Shown in pieces: positions 32,805 to 42,068 of a stretch of DNA of 64,000 nucleotides. The DNA is taken from NCBI GenBank assembly GCA_016715895.1, contig JADJXH010000004.1, positions 2,170,001 to 2,234,000 of the forward strand, read 5' to 3'. The stretch is from Flavobacteriales bacterium (GTDB lineage Bacteria; Bacteroidota; Bacteroidia; Flavobacteriales_F; PHOS-HE28). Numbering within the stretch: the stretch's first letter is position 1; each line of letters begins with the position of its first letter. Made by a program: the position numbers and the translations under genes. The notes beneath the pieces were generated by a model. It saw nothing but the letters and a program-made list of their open reading frames with translations, was not told the DNA's origin and made no database searches.

Positions 32805-35371
32805 GGCAGTTGGGTGGTCCGCGTTGCGGTCGGAACCGTCCCCCCGATGGTCTGCAGGACCACATCGCGGTCGTTGGCGGCACCGGCGTATTTCACCACG
32901 CCATCCAGGTTCAGGTCCTCCATGCGGTATTGACCGCTCAGCGTCGCCGTGGGCACGCTGCCTCCGATGGTCTGCAGGATGGCATCCCGGTCGTTGGCCG
33001 CACCGGCGTACTTCACCGCGCCATCGAAGGTGGCATCGCCGGGCCAGAGCACCATGGTGCCGTTCACGAGCTGGCGGGCGTCAGTGCCCCAGGTGGGCGT
33101 GGAAGGCATGGTGAGGTCGATGGTGGCCGGTGTACTTGAGAGGGCCATGGGTGACGCGCTCATGCACCCCAGGTGGTTGCGGTGGCGGATGGCCACGTGG
33201 TAGTCGCCGGGCTCCAACGTGAAACGAACAGGTGAGAAACCGTCCATGTCCACCACATCGCCGTCGCGCTGCAGCAACACGTGGCGAGCGGCATGGATGA
33301 TGGAGGGGTCGAGCGCGTCCCGCAGCTCCACCACCACACGGTCCACGATGGCATCGTTCCCGGTCATGGCCTGTTGTCCACCGGACCGGTCGCTGTAGTC
33401 GCCACCCGGTCGTGGATAAAGCAAGGATGAGTACGGGTCGGTGGAGGGTACCAGACCAGCGACGATGAGGTCATCCGTCATCAGTCCGCTCACCTGATCG
33501 TATGGCCCTCCCAGGAACACGCTGGGCGCAACGGCGATCGACGCAGGCATGTACTCCCACATATCGTTCACCGGTGTGGCCGAGGTGGACGTGCCGCTGG
33601 TCGTATTGAGCGCACCACAAGCGATGAACCCACTGCCGCCGATGCTGAAGGCCGCCGCTTCCCGGCGCCAACCACCGCCCAAGGTGGGTAGCGAACTCCA
33701 GGTGTTCGCCATGGGATCATAGCTCCTGAACGTGTTCTGGTGGTAGAGACTACCGCCCTGAACTCCGCCTCCGCAGTAGCCCTTGTTCCCGATCGCGAAT
33801 GCCATGTGGGCCTGCAAATTGCCCACGTGCGGCATGGACTGGACGCCAGCCCATGAATCGCTCGCGGGATCGTAGCGATACACCAGACTGGTCGCCGTGG
33901 TGGTGCCGCCCGTATTGCCACCGGTGACATATCCCTTGTTCCCCAATGCGAAGCCCGCTGCGGCATGCACGGCCTGTCCGGACTTGCTCGTCTTTTGTGT
34001 CCAGGCATTGGTCTGCGGATCGTACTCCCAGAGATCGTTCAAGCGGGTATTGTTCGCGAAACCGGTGGTCACGTAGATCTTTCCTTCCAGCCCGAAGGCG
34101 ACAGTGGAAGCTCGCGGGACCGGCAGATCGGCCAGGGGGGACCACGCGTCGGCAAGTGGGTCGTAGGCCCAGAAGTTGCCTGTCGCTGTGTTCCTGAGGC
34201 CGTATCCTTTGCCGTCGACCGCAGCGGCCACCACCATGGTGCCGGGCAATGCCGCCTTGGCGGTCCATGCACGCAGTTCCGCGTCGTAAGCCCAGAGATC
34301 GGTATAGGTGGGGATCCCGCCATCACCTCCACCCAGATAGGCCGTGTTCCCGATGACGAACACGATCGGATCCTTTCGCGGCGGTGCAGGCAGGAAAGGT
34401 CGCTGCACCCATACACCGGTGGCGACAGGCGCTGACGGACCCAGCTCCCACAGATCGAAGTCCATCGGAGAATAACTGAACCCGCCGGTCACATAGGCCT
34501 TGCCTTGATGGGTGGTGGCCATGGCCCGCATGCGACCGTAGCTGGACCAGAGGTACGGCGCCGTGCTCCAACTGTCCGCCACGGGTTCGTATGCGAAAAA
34601 GTCCTTCACCTGGCTTCCGCCGGTATCACCAAGACCGACGAATCCTCGGCCGTTCAAGACGAAAGCCGATGCATCCGTGCGCGGTGTTCCGGGAAAGGAG
34701 GCCTTCGTCGTCCAGGTGTTCGATACCGGATCATACGCCCACAACTGTGCGGAGCCGTTGCGCACGACGTAGCCCTTGCCGGCCAGCGCGAAAGCCACAC
34801 CGCCGCTGATGGAGGAAGGCATGTTCGCCCTGGGTGTCCACGTGTTGGCCGCGGGTTCCCATTCCCACAGATCGTTCTTGTTCAGGAGGCCGTCATTTCC
34901 ACCACCGATGTAGACCTTGCCATTGATCGTGAAGGCGATCGCGTTGGAGCGCGGACCGCCCGGAAAGGCATAGCTCTGGTCAAAATATCCGCTGCTCCCG
35001 TTCAAGCGATGGATGTCGGACAATGCGGGCCACCCGGCACCTTGATCACCGAGTCCGACATAGGCATGCTGGCCGATGGTGACCGCAATGGCGTTCCGGC
35101 GTGCACCACCTGGCACAGCCTGGCAGATGTTCACCGCGTTCGTCACCGGATCGAAGCAGTACAGCAGATCGCTAGGTGAGTTGTTCGTTTCCCCCGTACC
35201 GAAGTACAGCTGGTCGCCCAATGAAAAGGCGACACCACCATACGTATAGGGTGTTCCGCTCACGCTGGGCGCCTTGTGGAACCACTCGAGCGCGGGCTGC
35301 GACATGACCGTGCTCACCAACAGGGCCGAGCATGCTCCGAGCAATGGGAGCCGAACGGTCATCAGCTTCAT
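32801..35371 (-). CDS. Kelch-repeat secreted protein with shared C-terminal module (paralogue B)
   Basis: 856 residues. A signal peptide (GACSALLVSTVMSQ) is followed by about twelve Kelch repeats in two propellers; typical units are AVTIGQHAYVGLGDQG, LWEWEPAANTWTPRANMP and FVIGNTAYLGGGDGG. The C-terminal ~230 residues repeat the module of the neighbours (VLLQRDGDVVDMDGFSPVRF, AIRHRNHLGCMSAS, VKYAGAANDRDAILQTIGGS twice). Kelch propellers bind proteins or glycans. Both ends overlap adjacent genes by four bases, so translation of all three is coupled. Confidence 0.9.
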   Translation of the reverse strand: MKLMTVRLPLLGACSALLVSTVMSQPALEWFHKAPSVSGTPYTYGGVAFSLGDQLYFGTGETNNSPSDLLYCFDPVTNAVNICQAVPGGARRNAIAVTIGQHAYVGLGDQGAGWPALSDIHRLNGSSGYFDQSYAFPGGPRSNAIAFTINGKVYIGGGNDGLLNKNDLWEWEPAANTWTPRANMPSSISGGVAFALAGKGYVVRNGSAQLWAYDPVSNTWTTKASFPGTPRTDASAFVLNGRGFVGLGDTGGSQVKDFFAYEPVADSWSTAPYLWSSYGRMRAMATTHQGKAYVTGGFSYSPMDFDLWELGPSAPVATGVWVQRPFLPAPPRKDPIVFVIGNTAYLGGGDGGIPTYTDLWAYDAELRAWTAKAALPGTMVVAAAVDGKGYGLRNTATGNFWAYDPLADAWSPLADLPVPRASTVAFGLEGKIYVTTGFANNTRLNDLWEYDPQTNAWTQKTSKSGQAVHAAAGFALGNKGYVTGGNTGGTTTATSLVYRYDPASDSWAGVQSMPHVGNLQAHMAFAIGNKGYCGGGVQGGSLYHQNTFRSYDPMANTWSSLPTLGGGWRREAAAFSIGGSGFIACGALNTTSGTSTSATPVNDMWEYMPASIAVAPSVFLGGPYDQVSGLMTDDLIVAGLVPSTDPYSSLLYPRPGGDYSDRSGGQQAMTGNDAIVDRVVVELRDALDPSIIHAARHVLLQRDGDVVDMDGFSPVRFTLEPGDYHVAIRHRNHLGCMSASPMALSSTPATIDLTMPSTPTWGTDARQLVNGTMVLWPGDATFDGAVKYAGAANDRDAILQTIGGSVPTATLSGQYRMEDLNLDGVVKYAGAANDRDVVLQTIGGTVPTATRTTQLP

Positions 35372-36690
35372 GGCAATTGCTGTGTGCGTGTCGCCGTAGG
35401 AACCGCCCCGCCGATGGCCTGCAGGATGACGTCGCGATCGTTATCGCTGCCAGCGTATTTCACCACCCCGTCCAGGTTCAGGTCCTCCGGGAGGTATTGT
35501 CCGTTGACCGTGTTCGTGGGAACGGAACCTCCGATGGCGGTGAGCACGGCATCCCGGTCGTTGCTGCTGCCGCTGTACTTCACCCGGTCATCGAGCACGG
35601 CATTGCCGGCCCACAAGGTGCGCACGGCACCCACGGTCCGGCGCGGGTCGTCCGTGAACGGAGCGGGCAGGATGGCACATGCGGTCTGGGGCAGGCGCGT
35701 ATCCCAGTTCACCGGAGCGCCAGAGAAGTTCAAGGGAGCTGCGCTCATCACGGCCAAGTGATTGCGGTGCCGGAGGGTGACATGATAGTTCCCGGGGCCG
35801 GTGGGGAATGCGACCGGGGACACGCCATCGGTATCCACGATATCGCCATCCCGTTGGATCAATGCATGCCGATGGGCCACAGGGGTGGAAGAAGTGACAT
35901 CGGACCGCAGTTCGAGCCGCACCCAGTCCACGATGGCATCCGGGCCGGTGACAGCGAGCACGGACGGAGCGACCTGCTCGCCGCCCACACCTCCATACAC
36001 GGCTGAATAGGGTTCCGTGGCGGGGACCAGTCCTGCGGCGTTCAGGTCCGCACGCATCATCAGCGTGTTGGTGTCATAGGCTCCGTCCAGAAAAGCGGCC
36101 GCGTTGAGGACGGCACCTGAGCCGTCCGCACGGATCATCAGGTTGTCGAACCAGACCGGTCCGGTCTGATCGTCCGCCATGGACCCGAGCAGAATGGCCA
36201 GGCCCTCACCGGGCGCCAGGCCCGACACGGTACACGTGTGCTCATAGTAGGTCCAGTCCGTGGTGACCGGGGCCACCACGTTCGCACAGGGCATGTTCTG
36301 GTCGTAGGTGTAGGAGCTCGCCGACGTCATTTTTCCGAAGATCGACCGGTAGTACGCGGTCGCGGTCCCGTATCCCGGGGGGCGTTTGGCCCAGAAGGAC
36401 ACGGTGACGACGGTGCCGTTCGGATAGCCGAACAGCTCCTCGTAGAAGAGCGGGGTCGCAAAGGCGTAGTCGAAACACGCCTGCATGTCCACGGCATCGG
36501 CGGACATGCTCAGGACCTGGTCACCACCCAGGGGAGGTACATCCGTGGTGGTCTCCACGAAGCCCGCGGAAGGGCACGTGGTGAACCAGGTTCCGTTCAG
36601 CTCGAATCCGGGGTCAATGAATTGACCGGCCACCAACCCCGGTACCATGGCGAATAGCAGGAGGGGGGCGTGTCCGGGGCTTGGGGTCAT
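35368..36690 (-). CDS. Secreted protein with shared C-terminal module (paralogue C)
   Basis: 440 residues from ATG 36690 (MTPSPGHAPLLLFAMVPGLV), giving a signal peptide that ends near VAGQ. The N-terminal ~180 residues (FIDPGFELNGTWFTTCPSAG ... EGLAILLGSMADDQTGPVWF) form a beta-sandwich like carbohydrate-binding or PEP-CTERM-associated domains. The rest is the shared module (ALIQRDGDIVDTDGVSPVAF, LRHRNHLAVMSAAP, VKYSGSSNDRDAVLTAIGGS and VKYAGSDNDRDVILQAIGGA). The first gene of the three-gene set; it follows the beta-helix gene after 52 bases. Confidence 0.85.
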   Translation of the reverse strand: MTPSPGHAPLLLFAMVPGLVAGQFIDPGFELNGTWFTTCPSAGFVETTTDVPPLGGDQVLSMSADAVDMQACFDYAFATPLFYEELFGYPNGTVVTVSFWAKRPPGYGTATAYYRSIFGKMTSASSYTYDQNMPCANVVAPVTTDWTYYEHTCTVSGLAPGEGLAILLGSMADDQTGPVWFDNLMIRADGSGAVLNAAAFLDGAYDTNTLMMRADLNAAGLVPATEPYSAVYGGVGGEQVAPSVLAVTGPDAIVDWVRLELRSDVTSSTPVAHRHALIQRDGDIVDTDGVSPVAFPTGPGNYHVTLRHRNHLAVMSAAPLNFSGAPVNWDTRLPQTACAILPAPFTDDPRRTVGAVRTLWAGNAVLDDRVKYSGSSNDRDAVLTAIGGSVPTNTVNGQYLPEDLNLDGVVKYAGSDNDRDVILQAIGGAVPTATRTQQLP

Positions 36691-36742
36691 GGTCAGAAGA
36701 CGCTTCCGGCCTGGTTTGGTTGCCGTGCGCACCTGCGATCCT

Positions 36743-38146
36743 TCAATGCACCAGCGACAGGTGGAACCGTGCCTCGCCGACCTGCAAGAGGTACATGCCC
36801 GCAGGGAGGTGACCGGCCCGGATGGAAAGCAGACCATCGCGGAACTGCTGCCCCGCATTGATCGGCCGTCCCTGCACATCGAAGAGCCTTGCTGCGATCG
36901 TGGCATCCACAGGGGCCACAAGGAACTCGTCCACCGACGGGTTCGGCCAGACGCTGATCGCCGGCCCCTCCACCGGTTCATCGAAGCCCGTACCGGTGCA
37001 ATGCTCAAAGGCACCGATATCGAGCGTGGCCTGCTGGCAGCGCAGGATGCCGTCAGCGGGATGCACGTATTCGTACCACGCCACCAGCGGGTACCCGTTG
37101 TGTGCGATGCCCGCCGGAACGCCACCGCTTTGCGCCGGGGAGCCCAAGGGGATGTGGTGGTCGTACGCGAGCGGGTCGGCGAACTGCAGGCTGGCGATGT
37201 CGGTTGTGATCAGGTTGGCCATGGTGTCCGCGCCGAAGGGCAGCACCCCGCCGGCCATGAAGTCCCCTGGCCCGGCGCAGATGTTGTTCCAGGCCTTCAG
37301 CAGCACGCTGTTGGGCATGGCCAGGTAGTTGCCCGTGGCCCGCTCGTTCACGAAGGTGTTGCTGATGACGTACAGCCGCTGCGGGCCAGGATTGGAAAGG
37401 CTCTCCACACCGTAACCCAGCAGGTTGCCGTTCTGCCCCTGCGGCCCCTGCTGCACCACGTTCCCGATCACAAAGGCCTGACCGCCGTCGGGCAGGTCGA
37501 TCTCGCGGCTCGCGGTGCCATCGGCCTCGTTGCTGAAGCGGTTATACGCGATGATGTTGACGTGCGCCCTGCTTTTCAGCTCCTGCCCCACATGCGCATG
37601 GTGGCTGTAGTTGAAGCGGAAGTGGAGCGTGTCCACATGGTTGATGTACAGGTTGTGCGAGAAGCCGTCGCCGAAACCGTTGTACCCGAACTCGCTGTAT
37701 TCAATGGTGATGGTGCTCGGGTTCACCGTGCCGGCCAGGATGCCGTTCTCATTGTGGTGGAACCGGCAGTGGCGCACGATGAGGTCATGCCCTTCCTGCC
37801 GGATGCCGGCGCCGTTGTTCGACGTGGAGGTGCACTCGGAGAACTCGATCCATTCGATGGTCGTTCGGTCCCCCTGCAGCACCCAGATGGCCTTGTCGCC
37901 CCAGCTGAGGCCGTTGCTCTCCAACTGGGCGAAGCCGCCCACACCGCGCAGCAGCAGGTCATGGGCCTGCCAGCGCGCGACATCGCCCGCGTACACGCCG
38001 GCTTCGATGTTCACCGTGTCGCCGTCGTTGACCAGCGTGGAGACCTGGCTGGGCAGGGTGTGGGCCTGGCCGGGGCCGACCAGCCAGATGGTGCACGGGG
38101 CGGGTCCCGGAAGCAGGAGCAACGCGAGGAATGAATGGGAGCGCAT
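36743..38146 (-). CDS. Right-handed parallel beta-helix protein with T9SS type A sorting domain
   Basis: 467 residues from ATG 38146 (MRSHSFLALLLLPGPAPC). A signal peptide, or lipobox at Cys18, leads into a beta-helix body: DGDTVNIEAGVYAGDVARWQ, TTIEWIEFSECTSTSNNGAG, HDLIVRHCRFHHNENGILAG, STITIEYSEFGYNGFGDG. This layout suits binding or cleavage of polysaccharides, but no pectate-lyase catalytic set can be claimed. The end (ISVWPNPSVDEFLVAPVDAT ... GMYLLQVGEARFHLSLVH) is a T9SS tail. It may head the operon that includes paralogues C, B and A. Confidence 0.88.
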   Translation of the reverse strand: MRSHSFLALLLLPGPAPCTIWLVGPGQAHTLPSQVSTLVNDGDTVNIEAGVYAGDVARWQAHDLLLRGVGGFAQLESNGLSWGDKAIWVLQGDRTTIEWIEFSECTSTSNNGAGIRQEGHDLIVRHCRFHHNENGILAGTVNPSTITIEYSEFGYNGFGDGFSHNLYINHVDTLHFRFNYSHHAHVGQELKSRAHVNIIAYNRFSNEADGTASREIDLPDGGQAFVIGNVVQQGPQGQNGNLLGYGVESLSNPGPQRLYVISNTFVNERATGNYLAMPNSVLLKAWNNICAGPGDFMAGGVLPFGADTMANLITTDIASLQFADPLAYDHHIPLGSPAQSGGVPAGIAHNGYPLVAWYEYVHPADGILRCQQATLDIGAFEHCTGTGFDEPVEGPAISVWPNPSVDEFLVAPVDATIAARLFDVQGRPINAGQQFRDGLLSIRAGHLPAGMYLLQVGEARFHLSLVH

Positions 38147-38196
38147 GCTTCCGAAGGTAATCCAGGCGTGGGATGTGAACGGGTCGTGGCGGACCG

Positions 38197-39471
38197 TTAC
38201 GCCAGCAGGAGGGCGATCACGGTGGTGAGCAGGATGGCGCTGAAGCCGATGCCGACGTCCCGTCGGAGACTGCGCTCGCCGAAGATGAGCACCAACCCGA
38301 ACTTCATCACGGTGTTCGACACGGTGGCGAGCAGGATCGCTGCCGCGCGCTGGGCCTCGGGCAGTTCGCCTTTGTGGGCGATGGACAGGGTGATGGCATC
38401 CATGTCCGTGGCGCCGAAAAGCAATGCCCCCGCGTACAGGCCCTGCTCGGGATAGTGCGCGGTGGCCAGCATCATCAGCCATTGCACCAGCATGTACACC
38501 GCACCGAACTGCAGGGCCACGGCGAAGTTCAGCGGGTTGGTCACCTGCAACGCCGCCGGCTCATCGGTGCGATGGTCGGCACGGCGCCAGAGCAGGACGG
38601 CGGCCAGGACGGCGGTGGCGGTGATGGCGAGGATGGAGGGGAGCGCGTGCAGGGCGAGGTTCCGGTCCACCACACCGATCTCCAGCAGGATGCGCGGATA
38701 CAGCACGGCGGTGGAGGCCACGATGCCCACGGCGGCCAGCCGCCTGCCCGACACGGTGCCGGCGCGTGAACGGCGGGAGAGGCTGAGGGTCACCGCCGTG
38801 CTGCTCACCAGACCGCCCACCAGGCCTTCGAACAGCGTGCCCTTTCGTCCGCCGAAGATCTTCACGAGCAGGTAGCCTGCGAGGCTGATCCCGGTCACCA
38901 GGATCACCATCGTCCAGATCTCGCGCAGGTCCCATACGCCGTTCGGGCCATACCCGCCACGGGGAAGGAAGGGCAGCACCAGGGCCGAGATGATGGTGAA
39001 CTGGATGAACGCGCGGATGTCGGCGGGGGAGAGGGTGGCGATGAAGGTGTGGAGCCGCATCTTCAGCGTGAGCAGGCTCACGACCAGGACGGTGATGGTG
39101 GTGGCCAGGAGGATGTGGTCCTCGAACACCAGCGCGCCCAGCAGGAACGCGATGATGCCGGCCAGCTCGGTGGTGATGCCGAAGCTCGCCGACCGTGCCA
39201 TCATCACGTACGAGGCCACCACCATGGCGAAGAGGCCTGCGAACCCGGTCACGATGACGGCCTGGCCGTAGTGTTCAGCGAGCAGCGCGCTGAGGAAGCC
39301 CAGCAGGGCGATCAGCGGGTAGGTGCGCACCCCGGCGAACTGCTCCTCCTTGTCCACCACGCGCTTGGAGTATTCGCGCTCAAGCCCGATGAGCAGCCCG
39401 ATGCCGAGGGTGATCAGCAGACGCACCAGCAGGGCGTGCGGACCGGTGCCGGGTTCAAGAAAGGGGTCCAT
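38197..39471 (-). CDS. MgtC/SapB family membrane protein with DUF4010 domain
   Basis: 424 residues from ATG 39471 (MDPFLEPGTG). The N-terminal ~140 residues carry the MgtC signature (LLITLGIGLLIGLEREYSKR, FAGVRTYPLIALLGFLSALL). The C-terminal ~220 residues are DUF4010 (GLVGGLVSSTAVTLSLSRRS, GATDMDAITLSIAHKG). In all about 12 membrane helices are expected. MgtC-type proteins are linked to magnesium homeostasis and survival under stress, but this long MgtC-DUF4010 form is not characterised. It is divergent from the Crp-type regulator, with 265 bases between starts that hold no other gene. Confidence 0.9.
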   Translation of the reverse strand: MDPFLEPGTGPHALLVRLLITLGIGLLIGLEREYSKRVVDKEEQFAGVRTYPLIALLGFLSALLAEHYGQAVIVTGFAGLFAMVVASYVMMARSASFGITTELAGIIAFLLGALVFEDHILLATTITVLVVSLLTLKMRLHTFIATLSPADIRAFIQFTIISALVLPFLPRGGYGPNGVWDLREIWTMVILVTGISLAGYLLVKIFGGRKGTLFEGLVGGLVSSTAVTLSLSRRSRAGTVSGRRLAAVGIVASTAVLYPRILLEIGVVDRNLALHALPSILAITATAVLAAVLLWRRADHRTDEPAALQVTNPLNFAVALQFGAVYMLVQWLMMLATAHYPEQGLYAGALLFGATDMDAITLSIAHKGELPEAQRAAAILLATVSNTVMKFGLVLIFGERSLRRDVGIGFSAILLTTVIALLLA

Positions 39472-39736
39472 GGTGACAGGTAGAAAGGTCGGAACTCCGG
39501 CCGTTCCGGCCAAGGATGCGCCTCAGGACCTCCGGAAGCGCAGGTCAGTGGCGCTTCTGCTCATCCGCTCCGCACCGCGTGGATCCACGCGTCCGCCACG
39601 CTTACATCGCTACCGTGGCTTGATGCTGCTCGATCGTTGATGATGGCTTGGAATGACAGCGGATGCGCGAGGACGAACCCGTGCAAGGGTGTGCTTCCCT
39701 GGATGGTAAATTGGCCCGGACAACGACCCGGCGTAC

Positions 39737-40309
39737 ATGCATCCCGATCCGGTCATAGCTGCCTTCCAGCGTGTGCAGCCGCTGCCTGATGAGGCGATCG
39801 CGGACCTGGAGAAGATCATTTCAGAGGAGCATCTGCGAAAGGGCACGGAGCTCCTGCGCATCGGCCAGGTCGCGCGCAACATGTTCTTCATCCGCAACGG
39901 ACTGGCACGGGTATACTACCACCGTCAGGACAAGGAGGTGACCGACTATTTCGCGATCGACGGTCAGTTCATCGGTGCGGTGCCCAGCCTGATCACCCAG
40001 CAGCCTTCGCACAAAGCGATCCACCTGGTCGAGGATTCGGATGTGCTGATGTTCCCGGTCAAGGCGCTGGACGAGCTTTGCGCAAGGCATCATGATCTCG
40101 AGCGTGCCTCCCGGCGCATGGCGCTGTTCGGCATGCTCCAAGGGCAGGAACGGATCGAGAGCCTGCGTTTCCATTCGGCAGCGGAGCGCTATGCCTTGTT
40201 GGAGCGCACGTACCCCGGGATCACCAATCGCTGTCCGTTGCACTACATCGCCTCCTATCTGAACACCACACCGGTCAGCATCAGTCGCATCCGCGCCGGG
40301 GTTCAGTAG
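39737..40309 (+). CDS. Crp/Fnr family transcriptional regulator
   Basis: 190 residues. An N-terminal cyclic-nucleotide-binding fold is clear (LEKIISEEHLRKGTELLRIG, FFIRNGLARVYYHRQDKEVT, DYFAIDGQFIGAVPSLITQQ). The C-terminal helix-turn-helix is short (RCPLHYIASYLNTTPVSISR). This is the Bacteroidota type that often lacks obvious cAMP-binding residues. It lies 75 bases upstream of an FAD monooxygenase and an ECF sigma factor, and a 14-base palindrome in that gap is a good candidate binding site. Confidence 0.92.
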   Translation: MHPDPVIAAFQRVQPLPDEAIADLEKIISEEHLRKGTELLRIGQVARNMFFIRNGLARVYYHRQDKEVTDYFAIDGQFIGAVPSLITQQPSHKAIHLVEDSDVLMFPVKALDELCARHHDLERASRRMALFGMLQGQERIESLRFHSAAERYALLERTYPGITNRCPLHYIASYLNTTPVSISRIRAGVQ

Positions 40310-40332
40310 GTTCAGGCGCTGGATCGCACTTA

Positions 40333-40346
40333 TTTACATAGGTAAA
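40333..40346. promoter_or_regulatory. Palindrome TTTAC-N4-GTAAA, candidate Crp-type operator
   Basis: A perfect 5-base-arm palindrome (TTTACATAGGTAAA) lies 39 bases before the monooxygenase ATG and 24 bases after the regulator gene. Its size and symmetry fit a Crp/Fnr-type dimer site. That the adjacent regulator binds it is inference. Confidence 0.45.
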
Positions 40347-40384
40347 GTGGACCGTGTCAGGGCCGGGGAACATTTGTCCCCGTC

Positions 40385-41566
40385 ATGGAACAACGGCACT
40401 TCACCATTCTCGGAGGGGGCATCGCCGGCCTCACCACAGCGATCGCCCTGGAGAGGTCCGGCATGTCCGTCTCCGTGTTCGAGGCCGCACCGGAGATGCG
40501 ACCCATCGGCGCGGGCCTTGGTCTGGCCGCGAACGCGATCAGTGCGCTCGATGCACTGGGCCTGAAGGAGCGCACATGTGCGGTGGCCCGCGAGCTGCAT
40601 GGCCTTGCCATCCTGGATGAGCGCGGTCGTACGATAACCAGAATGGAACGACCGGCAGGGACCGGGTCGGAACAGTATTCCATCCATCGTGCCGACCTGC
40701 AGTCCATCCTGCTCGCTGAGCTGCGGAGCACGCCGATCCAGCTCGGAAAACGCGCGGTATCGGTATCCCAGGACGGATCCGGGGTCACCGTTCACTTTGC
40801 CGATGGATCGGTACACCGCGCGGAGCACCTCATCATCGCCGATGGGGTCCGATCCGCCTCACGCGCTTTCCTGCTTCCGCACGTGAAGCCCCGGTATGCG
40901 GGATACACGTGCTGGCGGGGGGTGGTCCATGCCCCTGACCTGCGCGTGGAGCAGGCTACGGAGACCTGGGGGCGGAAGGGCCGCTTTGGCATCGTTCCGC
41001 TTTCCGGAGACCGCATCTACTGGTTCGCCACCGTGAACAGCAGCGGGCAGAATGAGCGCCACCGGGATTTCCGCATCCACGACCTGGTGCTGCACTTCGC
41101 GGACTACCATGCACCCATTACGGACATCCTTGCACGGACCACGGACGAGGAATTGTTGTGGGACGATATCCATGACCTGGCGCCCTTGGCCCGCTTCGCG
41201 TTCGATCGCATCCTGCTGATCGGTGATGCGGCACACGCCACTACGCCCAATATGGGGCAGGGAGCCTGTCAGGCGATCGAGGATGCCGCTGTGCTGGCAG
41301 GCATACTGCGCGGTGGATCCGACGTGGTGAGCGCCTTCGAGCGCTTCCAGGAGGTTCGGTGGCCGCGCACGAAATGGGTCACGGATTCCTCTTGGAGGTT
41401 GGGGCGCATCGCACAATGGGAGGATCCCTTGGCCATCCGGCTTCGCAACGGGCTGTTCCGCATGCTGCCGGCATCGATCAATGAGGCTTCGATGCGACAC
41501 TTGGCCGATGTTCAATTCGACCCGGTGCCCGAGAAGGACGGCTACACCCGCATGATCACCGAGTGA
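40385..41566 (+). CDS. FAD-dependent monooxygenase (aromatic hydroxylase type)
   Basis: 393 residues. The Rossmann FAD motif is GGGIAGLTTAIALERSGMSV near the N-terminus. The second FAD contact is ILLIGDAAHATTPNMGQGAC (~residues 277-296), and the conserved helix follows with QAIEDAAVLAGIL. The order and length (about 390) match the salicylate hydroxylase / UbiH-like flavin monooxygenases. The substrate is unknown; tetracycline-modifying and phenol-type enzymes share the fold. Its stop overlaps the GTG start of the sigma-factor gene, so the two are translationally coupled. Confidence 0.92.
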   Translation: MEQRHFTILGGGIAGLTTAIALERSGMSVSVFEAAPEMRPIGAGLGLAANAISALDALGLKERTCAVARELHGLAILDERGRTITRMERPAGTGSEQYSIHRADLQSILLAELRSTPIQLGKRAVSVSQDGSGVTVHFADGSVHRAEHLIIADGVRSASRAFLLPHVKPRYAGYTCWRGVVHAPDLRVEQATETWGRKGRFGIVPLSGDRIYWFATVNSSGQNERHRDFRIHDLVLHFADYHAPITDILARTTDEELLWDDIHDLAPLARFAFDRILLIGDAAHATTPNMGQGACQAIEDAAVLAGILRGGSDVVSAFERFQEVRWPRTKWVTDSSWRLGRIAQWEDPLAIRLRNGLFRMLPASINEASMRHLADVQFDPVPEKDGYTRMITE

Positions 41567-42063
41567 AACGGATCACCATGGACATCAACGACTACAACCG
41601 GCTCGTGAGAATGCATTCCAATGCCCTCCTCCGCTTCACCCTGCGCCTTGTTCGCGATCGGGATGAAGCGAAGGACCTGGTGCAGGAGGCGTTCCTGCGC
41701 CTCTGGATGAACGTGGACGGTGTGGATGCGTCAAAAGGGCGCAGTTACCTTTTCACCACGGCCAGGAATCTCGTCATCGATCGGAAACGCCGGCGCAAGT
41801 TCCTTGTGCACTTTGAGAGTTGGCACCACGATCACCACGCCTGCCTGCAGCCAGCTGCCGGTGTGAAGGAAGTGCTGGACAGGGCCATGGACAGGCTGCC
41901 TCCCCATCAACGTCGGCTGTTGCAATTGCGGGCCATTGAGGGACACAGCTATAAGGAACTTGCGGCCCGGACAGGTATGGACATGGCCAGGGTGAAGGTC
42001 TATCTGCACAGGGCACGAAAAGCAGTGCAGACACACATCGGTGATCCCGGTCTCGTGGTGTAA
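41563..42063 (+). CDS. ECF-type RNA polymerase sigma factor
   Basis: 166 residues if started at GTG 41563, in a GTGA overlap with the monooxygenase; ATG 41578 is the alternative. Region 2 reads LRFTLRLVRDRDEAKDLVQE and AFLRLW, with SYLFTTARNLVIDRKRRRKF. Region 4 is LPPHQRRLLQLRAIEGHSYK and ELAARTGMDMARVKVYLHRA. No anti-sigma factor gene follows; the next gene is on the other strand. Coupling of a sigma factor to an oxidoreductase behind a Crp-type regulator suggests a stress or redox circuit. Confidence 0.92.
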   Translation: MKRITMDINDYNRLVRMHSNALLRFTLRLVRDRDEAKDLVQEAFLRLWMNVDGVDASKGRSYLFTTARNLVIDRKRRRKFLVHFESWHHDHHACLQPAAGVKEVLDRAMDRLPPHQRRLLQLRAIEGHSYKELAARTGMDMARVKVYLHRARKAVQTHIGDPGLVV

Positions 42064-42068
42064 TGGAA

